From: Glaciecola sp048820975
Lineage (GTDB): Bacteria > Pseudomonadota > Gammaproteobacteria > Enterobacterales > Alteromonadaceae
DNA length: 64,000 nucleotides
Direction: 5' to 3'
Assembly (NCBI RefSeq): GCF_048820975.1
Contig: NZ_JBMEUF010000001.1
Coordinates: 1,736,001-1,800,000, forward strand
The position numbers and the translations under genes were made by a program. Below, in pieces: positions 34,945 to 43,937 of this stretch. Numbering within the stretch: position 1 is the stretch's first letter; each line of letters opens with the position of its first letter. Under the pieces are notes generated by a model. It was not told the DNA's origin. It was given only the letters and a program-made list of their open reading frames with translations, and did no database searches.

Positions 34945-35213
34945 TTACAAACAACTCCTTTGATATGAGTGTATTTAAGAGGCGCGCACGGCCTATTAGA
35001 ATAAATAAGGTACGTACTGATTTTCGCTACGATAAGCTTAATTGAAGCGTTTTTCCACCTTAGTCGATAATTATCTGCACTAGCGGTGGCAAGAGGATAG
35101 TAACTTTCATACAATATGGATGTTTTACAGTGCTTTATGCGGTAAAGTAAGGTATACGGCCAGTACATTAGTTTAAATGTGTATTGGATGTGTTTAATCA
35201 AAGGTATGCAAGA

Positions 35214-35495
35214 ATGAAAAACAAATGGATAGCAGTACTGCTTATTACATTGCTAGGTGCATTGCAATATCGCTTGTGGTTCGGTAAAAACAGTATTTCC
35301 GACTACAAAGGCATGCAGGTACAAATTCAAGTGTTAGAGCAGCAAAACGCAAACCTTAAACAACGTAATCAATTGCTCAAAGCCGATATAGACGATCTTC
35401 AGTTAGGCATAGAGTCAATGGAAGAACGCGCTCGAAATGAACTAGGCCTGATAAAAGAAGGCGAGACGTTTTATCGCATCTTACCCAAGCAGTAA
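35214..35495 (+). CDS. ftsB: FtsB, cell division protein
   Basis: FtsB forms a complex with FtsL and FtsQ at the division site. The 93-residue protein has one N-terminal membrane helix (about 4-20), the typical YRLWFGKNSISDY segment, and a coiled coil ending in ERARNELGLIKEGETFYRI, matching E. coli FtsB closely in length and sequence. The start at 35214 is chosen by this alignment; an in-frame start at 35184 would add ten residues with no homology. It is the first gene of the ftsB-ispD-ispF-truD-surE-pcm-yqaA-nlpD run. Confidence 0.95.
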   Translation: MKNKWIAVLLITLLGALQYRLWFGKNSISDYKGMQVQIQVLEQQNANLKQRNQLLKADIDDLQLGIESMEERARNELGLIKEGETFYRILPKQ

Positions 35496-35561
35496 ACACC
35501 CAAATACAAACGGCGCACAAGATTCAAAAATATTAACCCGCCATAAAGAAAAGCAAATATC

Positions 35562-36275
35562 GTGACCAAACAAGCCCAACAGCAACAAATTCGTTTACCG
35601 GTAGTGATTCCCGCTGCAGGGATTGGCTCTAGAATGCAAGCGCCGAAAGCCAAACAATACCTAGAGATACATAGTAAAACTATTCTTGAACATACCATTT
35701 CATTAATGCTGAGCCACCCCAATATATCCAAGGTGATAGTTGTGCTGCACCCTGATGACACTATTTTTAATCATCTTGCCATTGCTGATAATAAGCGCGT
35801 ACAAACCATAATTGGCGGCGCAGAAAGAGTGGATTCAGTGCTAGCGGGGCTGAAGTATTTGGCAAGCACCACAAATGACCAGCAAGTCTTAGTGCACGAT
35901 GCGGCTAGGCCATGCTTAAGTCACAACGACATTAGCAAACTAATACACGCCTGTGGTACACAAAATTCAGGTATACTTGCCATTCCAGTGGCTGATACCA
36001 TTAAACAAGCGGAACCGAGTAAGCCGCTAATTAAACAAACAATTGACCGCTCTGTTTTATGGCAAGCGCAAACACCTCAATTAAGTAACTTAGCACTACT
36101 AATTGACGCAATTGAAAGTGCTTTACGCGAAGGCGCCACAATTACAGATGAAGCCTCTGCGCTTGAATATGCAGGGGTAAAGGTAATGTTAGTAGAAGGG
36201 CAAGCGAGTAACTTAAAAATTACCCGCCCTGCTGACTTAGCACTTGCCGAGTATTATTTGTCAAAAAGTAATTAA
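35562..36275 (+). CDS. ispD: IspD, 2-C-methyl-D-erythritol 4-phosphate cytidylyltransferase
   Basis: IspD makes CDP-methylerythritol in the MEP isoprenoid pathway. The 237-residue protein has the nucleotidyltransferase motif VIPAAGIGSRM with the following lysine (PKAKQY), the GGAERVDSVLAGL segment, VLVHDAARPC and a closing TDEASALEYAGVKV. The start codon is GTG (35562). It sits between ftsB and ispF, the common gammaproteobacterial order. Confidence 0.96.
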   Translation: MTKQAQQQQIRLPVVIPAAGIGSRMQAPKAKQYLEIHSKTILEHTISLMLSHPNISKVIVVLHPDDTIFNHLAIADNKRVQTIIGGAERVDSVLAGLKYLASTTNDQQVLVHDAARPCLSHNDISKLIHACGTQNSGILAIPVADTIKQAEPSKPLIKQTIDRSVLWQAQTPQLSNLALLIDAIESALREGATITDEASALEYAGVKVMLVEGQASNLKITRPADLALAEYYLSKSN

Positions 36276-36338
36276 TGGAAGCTATGCCAACTAGCATAGG
36301 GCCAATATTTCACACTACGATTTTCATGGAACAACAAT

Positions 36339-36815
36339 ATGATTCGAATTGGGCACGGTTACGATGTACATAAATTTGGCGGTGATGGCCCCGTTATTTT
36401 ATGCGGTGAAAAGATCCCGTATGACCAAGGCTTAATAGCACATTCAGACGGAGACGTTGCCCTTCACGCACTCAGTGATGCCTTGTTAGGCGCATTGGCA
36501 CTTGGCGATATAGGCAAACATTTTCCTGACACCAGCAACGATTATAAAAACGCCGATTCAGTCGTATTGCTACAACACGTATATAAGCTTATTCAGGAAC
36601 AAGGCTTTGAATTAGTGAATGCTGACATCACTATTGCCGCACAAGCCCCCAAGCTTGCACCATTTATTATTGATATGCGCAGCAATATCGCTGACGCGCT
36701 TTCCATCGATGTATCACGAATTAGTGTAAAGGCTACCACCACCGAAAAGCTAGGATTTGTTGGTCGAAAAGAAGGCATTGAAACCCATGCCGTGGTGTTG
36801 CTTCAAGCATGTTAA
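36339..36815 (+). CDS. ispF: IspF, 2-C-methyl-D-erythritol 2,4-cyclodiphosphate synthase
   Basis: IspF closes the cyclodiphosphate in the MEP pathway. At 158 residues it has the usual length. Zinc ligands are in RIGHGYDVHKFG (Asp and His) and ALSDALLGALALGDIGKHFPD; the C-terminal TTTEKLGFVGRKEGI is the CMP-binding motif. It overlaps the truD start by 7 bases, so the two are translationally linked. Confidence 0.97.
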   Translation: MIRIGHGYDVHKFGGDGPVILCGEKIPYDQGLIAHSDGDVALHALSDALLGALALGDIGKHFPDTSNDYKNADSVVLLQHVYKLIQEQGFELVNADITIAAQAPKLAPFIIDMRSNIADALSIDVSRISVKATTTEKLGFVGRKEGIETHAVVLLQAC

Positions 36816-37921
36816 ATTTAACCGTAGATAACTGGCAATACTTACACGGCGAGCCTCTTGTTAAGGCTACCCTTAAGCAAGAGCTAAGCGATTTTCAGGT
36901 AAATGAAATACTAAGCTTTGAGCCTAGCGGAAATGGTGAACACACCTTTTTGCACATTGAAAAAACCGGCCTAAATACCGCTTTTGTGGCAGAAGAAATT
37001 GCCAAGTTTGCCAAAATCCCCTTACGCGCGGTGAGTTATGCTGGCAGAAAAGATAAGTACGCTACAACCAGCCAATGGTTTGGGGTTTATTTTGGTGGTA
37101 AACAACACGCCTCGCGCAAATCATCGGTAGTTAAACCGGCTGACATTGATTGGTCAGCGCTTCAAATTGAAGGCCTACGAATACTAAATGTTACTTATAA
37201 TGACAAAAAGCTACGTTTAGGCGCAATCAAAGAAAATCAATTTACGATTGTGTTACGAAATATGAGTGAGTTTGACCACAACGCTTTAAATGAGCGAATT
37301 GCGCTTATTGAGCAAAAAGGCGTACCTAATTATTTTGGTAACCAACGCTTTGGTGAACTTATAAAAGCTGATGGCAGCGTGCAGCTTGGGGGCAATTTAG
37401 CCCTAGCTGAAAAGCTTGTTAATGGCGAAGATATTCGAAATCGCAATAAGAAATCAATGGCGGTTTCAGCCCTTCGCAGTTGGTTATTTAACCACTTCGT
37501 TAGCTACCGGTTAGCCAATACACAATACATGCAAGTATTTGATGGTGATGTATTGTCATTAAGCGGAAGCAATAGCTTTTTTATTCATGAGCAAAACAGT
37601 GAACAAAGCGAAGAAACGCTTAAACGATTAAACCTGCGCGATGTTAATATTACCGCGCCTCTTTGGGGTAAAGGTAAACTAGACGCCAAAGCACAAGCGC
37701 TAGTATTTGAACATGAAAAGGCCCTCGAACACGAAGCAGTATGCGAGGCCTTAGTAAACTTAGGGCTAGAACAGCAACGTAGGCCTATTTTAGTATTTCC
37801 TAAAAATTTATCATTTGAAGTATTTGAAAATACACTCACGTTAAAATTTAGTTTACCCAGCGGTTGTTTTGCGACTTCTGTAATAAGAGAAATTGCCGAA
37901 GTAAGTACAGGCAAACGGTAA
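36809..37921 (+). CDS. truD: TruD, tRNA pseudouridine(13) synthase
   Basis: TruD converts U13 to pseudouridine in some tRNAs. The 370-residue protein has the motif YAGRKDKYATTSQWF with the catalytic Asp, and GVPNYFGNQRFG, which is typical of the family. A TRUD insertion domain lies in the second half. Length is close to E. coli TruD (349). It is embedded between ispF and surE, as in E. coli. Confidence 0.96.
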   Translation: MLNLTVDNWQYLHGEPLVKATLKQELSDFQVNEILSFEPSGNGEHTFLHIEKTGLNTAFVAEEIAKFAKIPLRAVSYAGRKDKYATTSQWFGVYFGGKQHASRKSSVVKPADIDWSALQIEGLRILNVTYNDKKLRLGAIKENQFTIVLRNMSEFDHNALNERIALIEQKGVPNYFGNQRFGELIKADGSVQLGGNLALAEKLVNGEDIRNRNKKSMAVSALRSWLFNHFVSYRLANTQYMQVFDGDVLSLSGSNSFFIHEQNSEQSEETLKRLNLRDVNITAPLWGKGKLDAKAQALVFEHEKALEHEAVCEALVNLGLEQQRRPILVFPKNLSFEVFENTLTLKFSLPSGCFATSVIREIAEVSTGKR

Positions 37922-37951
37922 AAGCTCAAGGTAGTTAAAAGGAAATATTTG

Positions 37952-38695
37952 ATGCGTATATTGTTAAGTAATGATGATGGTGTTTTCGCTAAAGGCATTG
38001 AAGTAATGCATGCTTACTTAAGCCAAAAACATGAAGTTACGGTTATTGCCCCTGATAGAAACTGTAGCGGTATGAGTAATGCTTTGTCATTGCATCAACC
38101 TTTGCGCATCCAAAAAACTGAAAAAGGTTTCTATTCAGTAAATGGCACGCCATCAGATTGCGTGCAATTAGGTATAAATAGCGGCATGTTTGAAGAGCCA
38201 GAATTAGTTGTTTCAGGTATTAATCATGGGGCTAACTTAGGTGATGACACTATATATTCAGGTACGGTAGCCGCCGCACTTGAAGGACGCCACTTAGGCC
38301 ACCCTGCGCTGGCGGTATCACTATGCGGCAAAAAAGACCAATTGTTTGAAACCGCAGCGAAGTTAAGCTGTGATATTATTGATAAATTAGCGAGTCACCC
38401 TTTAGAAAATAATCAAATTTTGAATATTAACGTGCCTAACATACCATTAGAACAAATTCAGGGAATTCGCTCTACGCGCTGCGGCAAAAGACACCGCGCC
38501 GAAACAATGGTAAAAAGTACCGACCCATTTGGAAATACTATATTTTGGTACGGCAAATTAGGCGAGGAATTAGATGCGGGTATTGGCACCGATTTTGACG
38601 CAGTAGCAAAAGGTTATTGCTCGGTAAGCCCTTTATCAACCGATATGACCGTGCATAAGCAAATAAAAGCCATGAAACCATGGCTAGAAGAATAA
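37952..38695 (+). CDS. surE: SurE, 5'/3'-nucleotidase
   Basis: SurE is a metal-dependent nucleoside monophosphatase and exopolyphosphatase. The N-terminal motif MRILLSNDDGVFAKGI holds the two metal-binding aspartates, and the segments APDRNCSGMSNALSL and VSGINHGANLGDDTIYSGTVAAA hold the remaining ligands. The start is placed at ATG 37952, after AAAAGGA. The 247-residue length is normal. It is followed closely by pcm, as in E. coli. Confidence 0.96.
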   Translation: MRILLSNDDGVFAKGIEVMHAYLSQKHEVTVIAPDRNCSGMSNALSLHQPLRIQKTEKGFYSVNGTPSDCVQLGINSGMFEEPELVVSGINHGANLGDDTIYSGTVAAALEGRHLGHPALAVSLCGKKDQLFETAAKLSCDIIDKLASHPLENNQILNINVPNIPLEQIQGIRSTRCGKRHRAETMVKSTDPFGNTIFWYGKLGEELDAGIGTDFDAVAKGYCSVSPLSTDMTVHKQIKAMKPWLEE

Positions 38696-38716
38696 CTACA
38701 TTGAGCATAAGTGAAC

Positions 38717-39349
38717 ATGGCATCTAGAAAAGGTCGTGCCTTGGCTAATATATTAGCGGGCGAAGGCATTAGCAATCAAACTGTATTGGACACAATTGCA
38801 GCCCTTCCTCGTGAATTATTTTTGCCCTTGGCCTTAGCGCACAAAGCATACGAAAATAATGCCCTGCCCATAGGGCAAGGGCAAACTATATCTCAGCCCT
38901 ATACGGTAGCTAGAATGACCGAGCTTTTGCTCAATAAAATAGGCCCAGAAGCTAAAATACTCGAAATAGGCACAGGTTCAGGTTATCAAACGGCGGTGCT
39001 GGCAAGTTTGTTCAGCCAAGTATGCAGTGTTGAGCGTATCAAAAGTTTGCAATTTCAAGCCAAACGAAAACTGAACCAATTAGATTTGCATAATGTCAAA
39101 ATGAAACACGGTGACGGTTGGCAAGGCTGGGCAAGCAAAGGACCTTTCGATGCTATAATTGTTACCGCGGCAGCAGCAACGCTACCACAAGATTTAGTCG
39201 CCCAACTTAACGAAGGTGGTCGCTTAGTTATTCCTGTAGGGGAATCTGAGCAAAAACTTTTATGTATTGATAAAGAACAAGGAGACATACAACAACAGGT
39301 TGTTGAGGTAGTCAAATTCGTTCCCTTAGTGGCAGGAGCCATTTCATGA
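38717..39349 (+). CDS. pcm: Pcm, protein-L-isoaspartate O-methyltransferase
   Basis: Pcm methylates isoaspartyl residues in damaged proteins and starts their repair. The SAM-binding motif EIGTGSGYQTAVLA is clear, along with the family motif GQGQTISQPYTVARM near residue 55. The start at 38717 (210 residues) gives MASRKGRAL, which lines up with other Pcm proteins; a GTG at 38711 would add two residues. Its stop overlaps the start of the DedA-type gene as ATGA. Confidence 0.95.
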   Translation: MASRKGRALANILAGEGISNQTVLDTIAALPRELFLPLALAHKAYENNALPIGQGQTISQPYTVARMTELLLNKIGPEAKILEIGTGSGYQTAVLASLFSQVCSVERIKSLQFQAKRKLNQLDLHNVKMKHGDGWQGWASKGPFDAIIVTAAAATLPQDLVAQLNEGGRLVIPVGESEQKLLCIDKEQGDIQQQVVEVVKFVPLVAGAIS

Positions 39350-39924
39350 AGATTTTCACACCCTTATATGATGCATGTTTAAAATGGGCAAGGCACAGGC
39401 ACGCAGAAAAATATTTAGCGGCGCTAAGTTGTGCGGAAAGTACGTTTTTTCCTGTACCACCCGACGTAATGCTTGCGCCTATGGTGTTAAGCCAAACAGA
39501 AAAAGCGTGGCGTTTTGCCTTAGTAACTACTATAGCCTCAGTAGTGGGCGGCGTATTTGGTTATTTTTTAGGAATGTTTGCGTTTGAATCATTTATTGCC
39601 CCTCTTATTGAGCAATGGGGTTATGGGCCTAAATTAGCTTTGGCTGAAAGCTGGTTTGCTGATTACGGTGTTTGGGTTGTATTTTTAGCTGGATTTTCAC
39701 CCATCCCTTACAAAGTATTTACTATAAGCGCAGGCGCACTGAGTATGGCCTTTTTCCCATTTTTAATAGCCTCTGCTATTGGCCGCGGAATGCGCTTTTT
39801 CTTAGTAGCCGCATTTATGAAATATGGCGGCCCTCCTATGGAAGCCAAACTTAAAGATTACATAGAGTACCTTGGTTGGGCAGTTGTGATACTTGCTGTA
39901 CTCGCTTATTTAATCTTTATGTAA
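39346..39924 (+). CDS. YqaA-type DedA/VTT-family membrane protein
   Basis: This 192-residue integral membrane protein belongs to the YqaA branch of the DedA/VTT family. It has the amphipathic start with KYLAALSCAESTFFPVPPDVMLAPM, the FLAGFSPIPYKVFTISAGAL re-entrant loop segment with a conserved Pro, and GRGMRFFLVAAF near the end. DedA proteins act in lipid carrier or phospholipid handling at the membrane. In many gammaproteobacteria it stands between pcm and nlpD, as here. Start and stop overlap with pcm by 4 bases. Confidence 0.9.
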   Translation: MKIFTPLYDACLKWARHRHAEKYLAALSCAESTFFPVPPDVMLAPMVLSQTEKAWRFALVTTIASVVGGVFGYFLGMFAFESFIAPLIEQWGYGPKLALAESWFADYGVWVVFLAGFSPIPYKVFTISAGALSMAFFPFLIASAIGRGMRFFLVAAFMKYGGPPMEAKLKDYIEYLGWAVVILAVLAYLIFM

Positions 39925-39942
39925 GTGGTTAAAGGCTCTCGC

Positions 39943-40821
39943 ATGAACAGTATCTTGCTTAATTATTCTGCGAAAGTTAAACGCAATTTATGCTTAAGCT
40001 TTTTGCTATGCCTAATAGCTGCGTGCACCTCACGTAGTGTTCCTGCCCCTGTTGTAAATTTATCGACGAAAACCGCTACTAAGCAAAATTTAGCGATAAT
40101 TGAAGGGAACAGTTACAAAGTTCAAGCCGGCGACACCTTATTTGCTATTGCTTTTTATAGTGGAAACGATTACCGCGATTTAGCGCGCTTTAACAATATA
40201 CCTGCGCCCTACAATCTTGATGTTGGGCAAACTTTACGCTTAACTGCGCCCCTTGCATATGCTGCAACTAAGCCAAACAACAGCGCACCCGTCTCTACCC
40301 CTAGCGCTAGTAAGCCCTCTAGTGCGAATAAACCAACTACTGCGCCGCAAACAAATAAACCAAGGCCGGTTGTGAGCAACAAGCCGGTGATTAAACCGCG
40401 CCCTCAGCAAACATCTCGCCCCCAGCCTAATTATCCGCCTAGCAAAACGAGCAGTCCATGGATATGGCCTGCTTTTGGAAAACACACAGTAGCCACCGTA
40501 GGCAGCGATGGAAGCAAACGAGGATTGGATATAAAAGGCGAGCTAGGCTCTAAAATTGTAGCCGCCTCTGCAGGTAAAGTGGTGTATGCTGGGAATGCGC
40601 TGAAAGGGTATGGAAACTTAGTGATCATTAAGCACAATGAAGAGTTTTTAAGTGCCTACGCCCATAACCAAACCATATTAGTTAGTGAGCAAAGCTACGT
40701 TACCCAAGGCCAACAAATTGCCACTATGGGGGATTCTGGTGCAAGCGATGTTATGCTGCATTTTGAAATTCGTAAAAAGGGAAAATCAGTAGACCCTTTC
40801 ACTTATTTGCCGCGTAAATAA
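39943..40821 (+). CDS. nlpD: NlpD, LysM and degenerate M23 lipoprotein, amidase activator
   Basis: NlpD activates the amidase AmiC at the division septum. The 292-residue lipoprotein has Cys28 in LIAAC as the lipid site, one LysM domain (SYKVQAGDTLFAIAFYSGND), a long Pro/Thr/Lys linker, and a C-terminal M23-type domain with GYGNLVIIKHNEEFLSAYAHN. The metal ligands of active M23 peptidases are not all present (KRGLDIKGE and MLHFEI lack them), as in other NlpD proteins. ATG 39943 is preferred because AAAGG lies 7 bases upstream; a GTG at 39925 is possible. In most relatives rpoS comes next, but not here. Confidence 0.93.
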   Translation: MNSILLNYSAKVKRNLCLSFLLCLIAACTSRSVPAPVVNLSTKTATKQNLAIIEGNSYKVQAGDTLFAIAFYSGNDYRDLARFNNIPAPYNLDVGQTLRLTAPLAYAATKPNNSAPVSTPSASKPSSANKPTTAPQTNKPRPVVSNKPVIKPRPQQTSRPQPNYPPSKTSSPWIWPAFGKHTVATVGSDGSKRGLDIKGELGSKIVAASAGKVVYAGNALKGYGNLVIIKHNEEFLSAYAHNQTILVSEQSYVTQGQQIATMGDSGASDVMLHFEIRKKGKSVDPFTYLPRK

Positions 40822-40896
40822 GTATTTTGAAAGATAGGCTTATGCTACACGGTCTTGTTTAATAGTGTCACACTTAATATTTGAATATAACGCGCC

Positions 40897-41460
40897 ATGA
40901 ATACTGCTACTATTTTTCGACTTGTAATATCAGGGCTAATAGCTTTTGTCAGTTATGCTGCGTGGGCTTACTACGCTAATAGTTTGGTCACCCAAAACAC
41001 TACCGTACTTTATAAAGCCGCTATTGTTCAAGGTAGCTACAGTGGAGGGGTAACTCTCGCATTTACCTTTTTACTTGAGGTGTTTTATCGAAAATTCGGT
41101 GCTAGCACTTATTGTTTACCTTTAATAATGCCTCGAATTTCCCGCAAGCCTGATGCCTCCCACCCATGCTCTACCCTAGAAACGTTTCAAAAAGCGATTG
41201 ATGAGTCTGAGCAAAAATGCCACGGCAAGTGCTTACCTGGGGTGATTATTTCACCGTTACCGGCCTTGCTTATTCAAAGTGTATTGGTAATTGCCATTAA
41301 CGTACTGTTTAAGACACCTAATTTATGGTTAACAGTGGCGCCTTCAATATTATTTAGTGGCATTTATGGCTATGTTTATAGTGCAGGGCTATTTCGTAAA
41401 GAAAAGGTTCGTAAAGAAAAGCTTAGTAAAGAAGAGCACGCTAAGAAAAGCGCGCTATAG
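40897..41460 (+). CDS. Unrecognised membrane protein in the usual place of rpoS
   Basis: No family could be named. The 187-residue protein has about four membrane segments: 7-26, 38-60, 119-141 and 145-168. Between the second and third lies a loop with four cysteines and PRISRKPDASHPCSTLETF and KCHGKCLPG. A short, highly charged tail (RKEKVRKEKLSKEE) follows. It stands 75 bases beyond nlpD on the same strand and is convergent with folA. It may be cotranscribed with the surE-nlpD run. Codon use is not unusual. Confidence 0.65.
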   Translation: MNTATIFRLVISGLIAFVSYAAWAYYANSLVTQNTTVLYKAAIVQGSYSGGVTLAFTFLLEVFYRKFGASTYCLPLIMPRISRKPDASHPCSTLETFQKAIDESEQKCHGKCLPGVIISPLPALLIQSVLVIAINVLFKTPNLWLTVAPSILFSGIYGYVYSAGLFRKEKVRKEKLSKEEHAKKSAL

Positions 41461-41476
41461 TCACTTGAAGTCATGT

Positions 41477-41974
41477 TTAACTGGGGCGTTTTTCTAGGCT
41501 TACAAACTCGTAATCGTAAATGTTTTTATCATCTTTAACATGTGCTTCGCGCTCAATTTCTTGCCAATTTGCAATAGCGTTGTAGTCAGGAAATTGAGTA
41601 TCGCCTTCTACGTCTAAATCAATAAACGTTAAATACAAGGTATGAGCTTGGCTTAAGAAGTGTTTATAAATACTGCCGCCGCCTATGATCATAACTTCCT
41701 CGTGTTCGCTAGCGGCTAAGGCTAACGCTTTGTCACAAGTGTTCACCACAATAGCATCAGGCAACGAATAGCTCGTATTACTCGATACAACAATATTCGT
41801 TCTACCAGGTAAGGCCCTACCTATAGACTCATACGTTAAGCGGCCCATTACTACAGGTTTACCTAGGGTAACGGCCTTAAAATGCTTAAGATCTGCTGGT
41901 AAGTGCCATGGCATTTTATTATCTTTGCCAATTACCCTGTTGTTAGCCATAGCGGCAATCATGCTAATTTTCAT
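41477..41974 (-). CDS. folA: FolA, dihydrofolate reductase
   Basis: FolA makes tetrahydrofolate with NADPH. The 165-residue protein begins KISMIAAMANNRVIGKDNKMPWHLPADLKHF and holds the NADPH motif VVMGRLTYESIG and the IIGGGSIYKHFL glycine segment; the acidic active-site residue is the Asp in the LPADLKHF helix. It is the last gene downstream of obg (11 bases apart) on the same strand. Confidence 0.97.
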   Translation of the reverse strand: MKISMIAAMANNRVIGKDNKMPWHLPADLKHFKAVTLGKPVVMGRLTYESIGRALPGRTNIVVSSNTSYSLPDAIVVNTCDKALALAASEHEEVMIIGGGSIYKHFLSQAHTLYLTFIDLDVEGDTQFPDYNAIANWQEIEREAHVKDDKNIYDYEFVSLEKRPS

Positions 41975-41985
41975 AAATTGGCGCT

Positions 41986-43146
41986 TTACTCTTTTACGTA
42001 TACTACATTGGGATGATCGTCATCTTCATCATCGTCTTCGTCGTCAAAGTCATCTTCGTCAAGTACTTCAGGCTCAACGTTGCGCTTATACTCATCCCAC
42101 TTAAAATCAATTTCTTCATCTTCTTTTATTTCTTCAGGTGGAAGTTCATCTAAGAATTGCATGATGTCTTGGCAAATTTCCATTGACCCCATTTTATGAA
42201 ATGCCGAAATTTGATAGTAATCTTCTTCCCAGCCCATCTGATCAGCAATTTGCTGGCAGAGTTCATCGGCTTCTTCTTCAAGCATTAGGTCAACTTTGTT
42301 GAAAACTAACCATCTTGGTTTGGATGCAAGCTTTGGATTATAAGTTTCAAGTTCGTTAATAATCGTTAAAGCGTTTTCAACTGGGTCACTGCCATCAGCA
42401 GGGGCTACATCAATAAGGTGTAATAAAATTCTACAACGTTCTAGATGCTTTAAAAATTGAATCCCTAAACCCGCGCCTTCAGATGCACCCTCAATTAAAC
42501 CTGGGATATCAGCAATTACAAAACTTGCTTGTGAATCAAGACGTACTACGCCCAAATTAGGTACAAGAGTGGTAAATGGATAATCAGCTACTTTGGGCTT
42601 AGCCGATGATACAGAACGTATAAAGGTAGATTTACCTGCATTCGGTAAGCCCAACAAACCTACGTCAGCAAGCAACATGAGCTCTAAAGATAAATTACGT
42701 ATTTCACCAGGTGTTCCGTTTGATTTTTGGCGCGGAGCACGGTTAGTTGCCGTTTTAAAACGTGCATTGCCTAAACCATGAAATCCACCCTGGGCGACTT
42801 TCATTCGTTGGCCATGCTTGGTCAAATCACCTAAGGATTCACCGGTGTCTTTGTCTGTAGCGCGTGTTCCCACAGGTACTTTAAGTGTTAAATCTTCACC
42901 TTTGCGACCTGTACAGTCACTTCCCTGACCGTTTTTTCCGCGCTCTGCACGATGAAAACGTTCAAATTGAAAATCAATCAGGGTATTTAAATTTTCGTCG
43001 GCCTCAAGATACACGCTGCCGCCATCACCACCGTCACCACCATCAGGACCGCCTTTGGGTATATATTTTTCACGTCTAAACCCAACTACACCATTGCCGC
43101 CATCACCAGCTTCAACGCGTATGTCTGCTTCATCTACAAATTTCAT
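41986..43146 (-). CDS. obgE: ObgE/CgtA, large-subunit assembly GTPase
   Basis: ObgE binds the 50S subunit and couples ribosome assembly to nutrient status. The 386-residue protein has the glycine-rich OBG domain (GDGGNGVVGFRREKY, KGGPDGGDGGDGG), the G1 GLPNAGKS at 166-173, G3 DIPGLIEGASEGAG, and G4 NKVD. The C-terminus is a long run of Asp and Glu, which is seen, variably, in proteobacterial Obg proteins. It lies downstream of the rplU-rpmA terminator and upstream of folA. Confidence 0.97.
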   Translation of the reverse strand: MKFVDEADIRVEAGDGGNGVVGFRREKYIPKGGPDGGDGGDGGSVYLEADENLNTLIDFQFERFHRAERGKNGQGSDCTGRKGEDLTLKVPVGTRATDKDTGESLGDLTKHGQRMKVAQGGFHGLGNARFKTATNRAPRQKSNGTPGEIRNLSLELMLLADVGLLGLPNAGKSTFIRSVSSAKPKVADYPFTTLVPNLGVVRLDSQASFVIADIPGLIEGASEGAGLGIQFLKHLERCRILLHLIDVAPADGSDPVENALTIINELETYNPKLASKPRWLVFNKVDLMLEEEADELCQQIADQMGWEEDYYQISAFHKMGSMEICQDIMQFLDELPPEEIKEDEEIDFKWDEYKRNVEPEVLDEDDFDDEDDDEDDDHPNVVYVKE

Positions 43147-43300
43147 TTGCTTACTTAAATCCTGTATTACTATAAGGGGTAACGATAGTCGTTAAACTCA
43201 TTATATCAGCTTTCAGCAAAATCAATAAGACCTTGTAAAGAACACTTACTATATGTGCCTGAATCTGATAAACGCGCTTAAAGTGCAAACTTTAGCGCGC

Positions 43301-43328
43301 AAAAAAAACCCCGCATTCGCGGGGTTTT
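43301..43328 (-). terminator. Intrinsic terminator after rplU-rpmA
   Basis: AAAACCCCGC (43305-43314) and GCGGGGTTTT (43319-43328) form a perfect 10-bp stem with a 4-base loop. On the minus strand a run of eight Ts follows. It separates rpmA from obgE, so obgE must have its own promoter or depend on read-through. Confidence 0.93.
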
Positions 43329-43349
43329 CGAATTACTTAAAAAACCGAA

Positions 43350-43607
43350 TTATTCAGTAACAATACTTACGAATTTACGGTTTTTAGGACCTCTCACGTC
43401 AAACTGAACTTTACCGTCAGCAAGTGCGAAAAGAGTATGGTCACGACCAATACCCATGTTGTCCCCAGGATGGAATCTTGTACCGCGCTGACGAACAATA
43501 ATGTTGCCTGCTAATACGTCTTGACCACCAAAGCGTTTAACACCTAAGCGTTTGCTTATTGAGTCGCGACCGTTTTTGGTACTACCACCAGCTTTTTTAT
43601 GTGCCAT
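43350..43607 (-). CDS. rpmA: Ribosomal protein L27
   Basis: bL27 reaches the peptidyl-transferase centre with its N-terminus. The 85-residue protein begins MAHKKAGGSTKNGRDSISKRLG, the standard form without the extra leader cleaved in Firmicutes. It follows rplU after 18 bases. Confidence 0.98.
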   Translation of the reverse strand: MAHKKAGGSTKNGRDSISKRLGVKRFGGQDVLAGNIIVRQRGTRFHPGDNMGIGRDHTLFALADGKVQFDVRGPKNRKFVSIVTE

Positions 43608-43625
43608 GTGTTCGTCTCCTACTTA

Positions 43626-43937
43626 TTATGCGTTAATCGCAGTGATTTTCACTTCTGTGAACCACTGACGATGTCCCATCTGCTTGCGCGAATGCTTTCT
43701 GCGACGGAACTTCACAATTTTAACTTTATCACCACGACCATGAGTCACTACTTCAGCAGTAACTTTGCCACCAGCAACATAAGGTGTGCCGATCTTAATA
43801 TCGTCACCATTACTCACCATCAAGATATTATCGAAGTTTACAGACTCACCAGGAGCTACTTCAATCTTCTCAAGACGAACGGTTTGGCCTTCAGCCACAC
43901 GGTGTTGTTTGCCACCACTTTGGAAAACCGCGTACAT
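43626..43937 (-). CDS. rplU: Ribosomal protein L21
   Basis: bL21 is a 103-residue large-subunit protein. The start at 43937 (MYAVFQSGGKQHRV) is chosen because it matches L21 in other species and has GGAGAAAT just upstream; an in-frame ATG at 43958 would add a non-homologous stretch. The motif VKFRRRKHSRKQMGHRQ is standard. It is the first gene of rplU-rpmA and is divergent from ispB. Confidence 0.98.
   Translation of the reverse strand: MYAVFQSGGKQHRVAEGQTVRLEKIEVAPGESVNFDNILMVSNGDDIKIGTPYVAGGKVTAEVVTHGRGDKVKIVKFRRRKHSRKQMGHRQWFTEVKITAINA

Noticed and set aside
34938..35201. An 87-codon open frame upstream of putA
   Set aside because: No homology, no ribosome binding site, and it covers the region needed for the putA and ftsB promoters.
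39943..40821. NlpD as an active M23 endopeptidase
   Set aside because: The zinc-binding residues of active M23 enzymes are not present in the C-terminal domain, as in other NlpD proteins.
42000..42070. A short tandem-like repeat of GA/TC-rich triplets
   Set aside because: It encodes the Asp/Glu-rich tail of ObgE and is not a CRISPR or other DNA repeat.
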